Source: Actinomycetota bacterium
Lineage (GTDB): Bacteria; Actinomycetota; Actinomycetes; Actinomycetales; Microbacteriaceae
Direction: 5' to 3'
Length of the DNA: 6,763 nt
Assembly (NCBI GenBank): GCA_016870695.1
Contig: VGAV01000130.1
Span: forward strand, 1 to 6,763
The first letter of the stretch is position 1; every line of letters starts with the position of its first letter. The notes under the pieces were generated by a model, which was given only the letters and a program-made list of their open reading frames with translations, was not told the origin of the DNA and did not search any database. Both the position numbers and the translations under genes were made by a program. Shown here piece after piece: positions 5,148-6,763 of the stretch.

Positions 5148-5636
5148 ATGGACGACTGGCAGCACAGGATCGACGCCGTCTGGGCCGACGAGTCGATCGA
5201 CCCGCTCGAGGTCGTCGCGCGGATCGACGCCCTGGCGGCGGAGCGGCCCGCCGACGACCCCGTCGCCCTGTCCGAGCGCGCCGGCGCTCGGGACTCCGCC
5301 GGTCTGGAGGCGGAGGCCGAGGAGCTGTACCGCCGCGCGCTGGCGCTCGGCCTCGACGACGAGCGTCGGACGCGCGCCACCATCCAGCTCGCGAGCACGA
5401 TCCGCAACCTCGGCAAGACCGACGAGGCCCGGCAGATGCTCCGCGCCGAATACGAGCGCGAGCCCCGCGGCCCCCTGCACGACGCCGCCGCGGCGTTCTA
5501 CGCGCTGGCCCTGGTCTCGTCCGGGGAGTCCGAGCGGGCGGCATCCATCGCCCTCCAGGCGCTAGCCCCGCACCTTCCGCGCTATACCCGTTCCGTGACC
5601 GGATACGCGCGAGAAATCGCCGAACGACTCGACTGA
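5148..5636 (+). CDS. Small tetratricopeptide-repeat protein
   Basis: The 162-residue protein is mainly helical, with three degenerate TPR units: about 37-70 (AEAEELYRRALALG), 74-106 (LASTIRNLGKTDEARQML) and 108-141 (FYALALVSSGESERAASIAL). It resembles the small bacterial TPR_5-type family. TPR proteins act as docking scaffolds; no enzymatic motif, signal peptide or membrane segment is visible, so it is probably cytoplasmic. The start at ATG 5148 is fixed by GGAGGG (5137-5142) five bases upstream. The open frame continues further upstream through the tandem repeats without supporting translation signals. It sits between tig and clpP1, which suggests a link to protein quality control, but that is inference from position. 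Codon use matches the chromosome. Confidence 0.85.
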   Translation: MDDWQHRIDAVWADESIDPLEVVARIDALAAERPADDPVALSERAGARDSAGLEAEAEELYRRALALGLDDERRTRATIQLASTIRNLGKTDEARQMLRAEYEREPRGPLHDAAAAFYALALVSSGESERAASIALQALAPHLPRYTRSVTGYAREIAERLD

Positions 5637-5638
5637 TC

Positions 5639-5649
5639 CGCCCGCGGCG
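5639..5649 (+). promoter_or_regulatory. ClgR-like site upstream of clpP1
   Basis: CGCCCGCGGCG matches the core CGCYNANRGCG of the corynebacterial ClgR consensus at all but one position (G for A) and is followed by AAC, which fits its WWS end. The upstream WNNW part does not match. It lies seven bases above the -35 candidate, where an activator could act. High GC content makes chance matches likely. Confidence 0.3.
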
Positions 5650-5655
5650 AACACG

Positions 5656-5685
5656 GCGACCCCGCCCACAGCCCGCCGGTAGATT
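5656..5685 (+). promoter_or_regulatory. Candidate promoter of clpP1-clpP2
   Basis: TAGATT (5680-5685) fits TANNNT. Eighteen bases upstream GCGACC (5656-5661) shares the central GAC of TTGACA. Transcription would start near 5692, leaving a leader of about 23 nt with a GGAAGAGGAG ribosome binding site before ATG 5715. Confidence 0.4.
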
Positions 5686-5714
5686 CGTTGCAGATCACCG
5701 GAAGAGGAGCACAC

Positions 5715-6302
5715 ATGCCCGAACCCCTTATGGCAACGAGCGTCTTCGACAGGCTGCTGAAGGACCGCATCATCTGGCTCGGTTCGGAGGTGCGCGACGA
5801 GAACGCCAACGAGATCTGCGCCAAGATCCTGCTGCTCGCCGCCGAGGATGCCGAGCGCGACATCTACCTGTACATCAACTCGCCCGGCGGCTCGATCACG
5901 GCCGGCATGGCGATCTACGACACGATGCAGTTCGTCCCGAACGACATCGTCACCGTCGGCATCGGCATGGCCGCATCGATGGGCCAGCTGCTGCTCACCA
6001 GCGGGACGAAGGGCAAGCGCTACATCACGCCCAACGCGCGCGTCCTCCTGCACCAGCCGCACGGCGGCTTCGGCGGCACCGCGAGCGACATCCAGACGCA
6101 GGCGCAGCTCATCCTCGACATGAAGAAGCGCCTCGCCGAGATCACCGCGTCGCAGACCGGCAAGAGCGTTGAGCAGATCAACGCCGACGGCGACCGCGAC
6201 CGCTGGTTCTCCGCGCAGGAGGCGCTGGAGTACGGCTTCGTCGACCACATGCGCGAGCACGCCACCGACGTCACCGGCGGCGGCGGAACCGCAGCGGCCT
6301 GA
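5715..6302 (+). CDS. clpP1: ATP-dependent Clp protease proteolytic subunit ClpP1
   Basis: The 195-residue product is a ClpP serine peptidase, the chamber-forming part of the cytoplasmic Clp protease that degrades proteins unfolded by ClpX or ClpC. The catalytic triad is visible: Ser88 in GMAASMGQ, His113 in LLHQPHGG and Asp162 in DRDRWFSA. The substrate-strand motif [11 protein letters not shown] and the handle helix around [18 protein letters not shown] are also present. Length is normal for the family. The start ATG 5715 has a purine-rich ribosome binding site at 5700-5709; a second in-frame ATG (codon 6) is less well placed. The GMAASMGQ motif and its position before a second clpP fit actinobacterial ClpP1, which works as a mixed tetradecamer with ClpP2. 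The gap to the next gene is 23 nt, so the two are co-transcribed. Confidence 0.96.
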   Translation: MPEPLMATSVFDRLLKDRIIWLGSEVRDENANEICAKILLLAAEDAERDIYLYINSPGGSITAGMAIYDTMQFVPNDIVTVGIGMAASMGQLLLTSGTKGKRYITPNARVLLHQPHGGFGGTASDIQTQAQLILDMKKRLAEITASQTGKSVEQINADGDRDRWFSAQEALEYGFVDHMREHATDVTGGGGTAAA

Positions 6303-6325
6303 GGCGAGAGGAAAAGGACACCCAC

Positions 6326-6763
6326 ATGAACATCCCCACCTTCGGCGGCGCCGCGGCGCACATGCCTTCGAGCCGCTACGTCCTCCCTCAGTTCGAGGAG
6401 CGCACCGCCTACGGCTACAAGCGCCAGGACCCGTACAACAAGCTGTTCGAGGACCGCGTCATCTTCCTGGGCGTCCAGGTCGACGACGCCTCGGCCGACG
6501 ACGTGATGGCCCAGCTGCTCGTCCTCGAGTCGCAGGACCCCGACCGCGACATCATCATGTACATCAACTCGCCCGGCGGCTCGTTCACGGCCATGACGGC
6601 GATCTACGACACGATGCAGTACGTCTCGCCGCAGATCCAGACGGTCGTGCTCGGACAGGCCGCCTCGGCGGCATCCGTCCTGCTCGCCGCCGGCGCCCCC
6701 GGCAAGCGACTGGCCCTGCCGAACGCCCGCATCCTGATCCACCAGCCCGCCATGGGCGAGGCC
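6326..6763 (+). CDS. clpP2: ATP-dependent Clp protease proteolytic subunit ClpP2 (3' end outside window)
   Basis: The first 146 codons are present and the frame is open at the right edge. The ATG at 6326 follows an AAGGA (6314-6318) seven bases upstream. The first ~40 residues before FEDRVIFLG are longer than in ClpP1 and probably include a processed propeptide. [11 protein letters not shown] and the active-site Ser114 in [11 protein letters not shown] are present, as is His139 in LIHQPAMG; the catalytic Asp lies beyond the window. The GQAASAA motif is typical of actinobacterial ClpP2, distinct from the GMAASMG of ClpP1. ClpP2 is the ring that docks Clp ATPases in mycobacteria; the same role here is inferred from orthology. 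Confidence 0.95.
   Translation, partial: MNIPTFGGAAAHMPSSRYVLPQFEERTAYGYKRQDPYNKLFEDRVIFLGVQVDDASADDVMAQLLVLESQDPDRDIIMYINSPGGSFTAMTAIYDTMQYVSPQIQTVVLGQAASAASVLLAAGAPGKRLALPNARILIHQPAMGEA

Noticed and set aside
3473..5416. A long minus-strand open frame of about 647 codons opposite tig
   Set aside because: It is a low-complexity Leu/Asp/Gly-rich mirror of GC3-rich tig codons, with no start signals or recognisable domains; tig on the plus strand is certain.
3895..5544. A second long minus-strand open frame opposite tig and the TPR gene
   Set aside because: It is a Ser/Arg-rich shadow of the plus-strand genes; an open antisense frame is expected at this GC content.

Overview
The window looks like a high-GC Gram-positive chromosome, most likely Microbacteriaceae and probably Microbacterium. 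Reasons: strongly GC3-biased codon use, a DUF222/13E12-type HNH endonuclease, two adjacent but different clpP genes of the actinobacterial ClpP1/ClpP2 type, a Lys/Ala/Pro-rich trigger-factor tail, and a tRNA gene without encoded CCA. The genus is inferred; no search could be run.

Left part (1-1466), accessory in character. It begins with the end of a small membrane protein gene (to 302). Next is an unrecognised ORF (435-749) that appears frameshifted near 680. At 735 a 42-bp sequence identical to the 3' half of tRNA-Gly begins. An intact tRNA-Gly(TCC) lies on the minus strand at 1393-1466. The two direct repeats, 655 bp apart, bracket an islet with one small, unusual-codon gene carrying a Cys/His cluster. 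This is the layout left by site-specific integration at a tRNA 3' end, but no integrase is present.

Middle (1467-3373). A minus-strand DUF222-HNH endonuclease gene (1567-3030) points toward tRNA-Gly. Upstream of it is a 343-nt gene-free stretch with two near-identical 24-bp repeats of inverted-repeat character.

Right part (3374-6763), conserved housekeeping genes, all on the plus strand: tRNA-Pro(TGG), tig (trigger factor), a small TPR protein, clpP1 and clpP2 (cut by the window edge). Trigger factor handles nascent chains at the ribosome and ClpP1P2 degrades substrates delivered by Clp ATPases, so this is a protein quality-control cluster. A 47-bp tandem duplication including the tig stop codon and a strong GC hairpin separate tig from the TPR gene. 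A -10-like box and a ClgR-like site precede clpP1.

I see no CRISPR array, defence system or complete mobile element. The most informative unusual signals are the tRNA-Gly att-like islet, the frameshift beside it, the tig-terminus tandem duplication, the paired repeats upstream of the HNH gene, and a 7-bp word (GGATGCC/GGCATCC) present 12 times.
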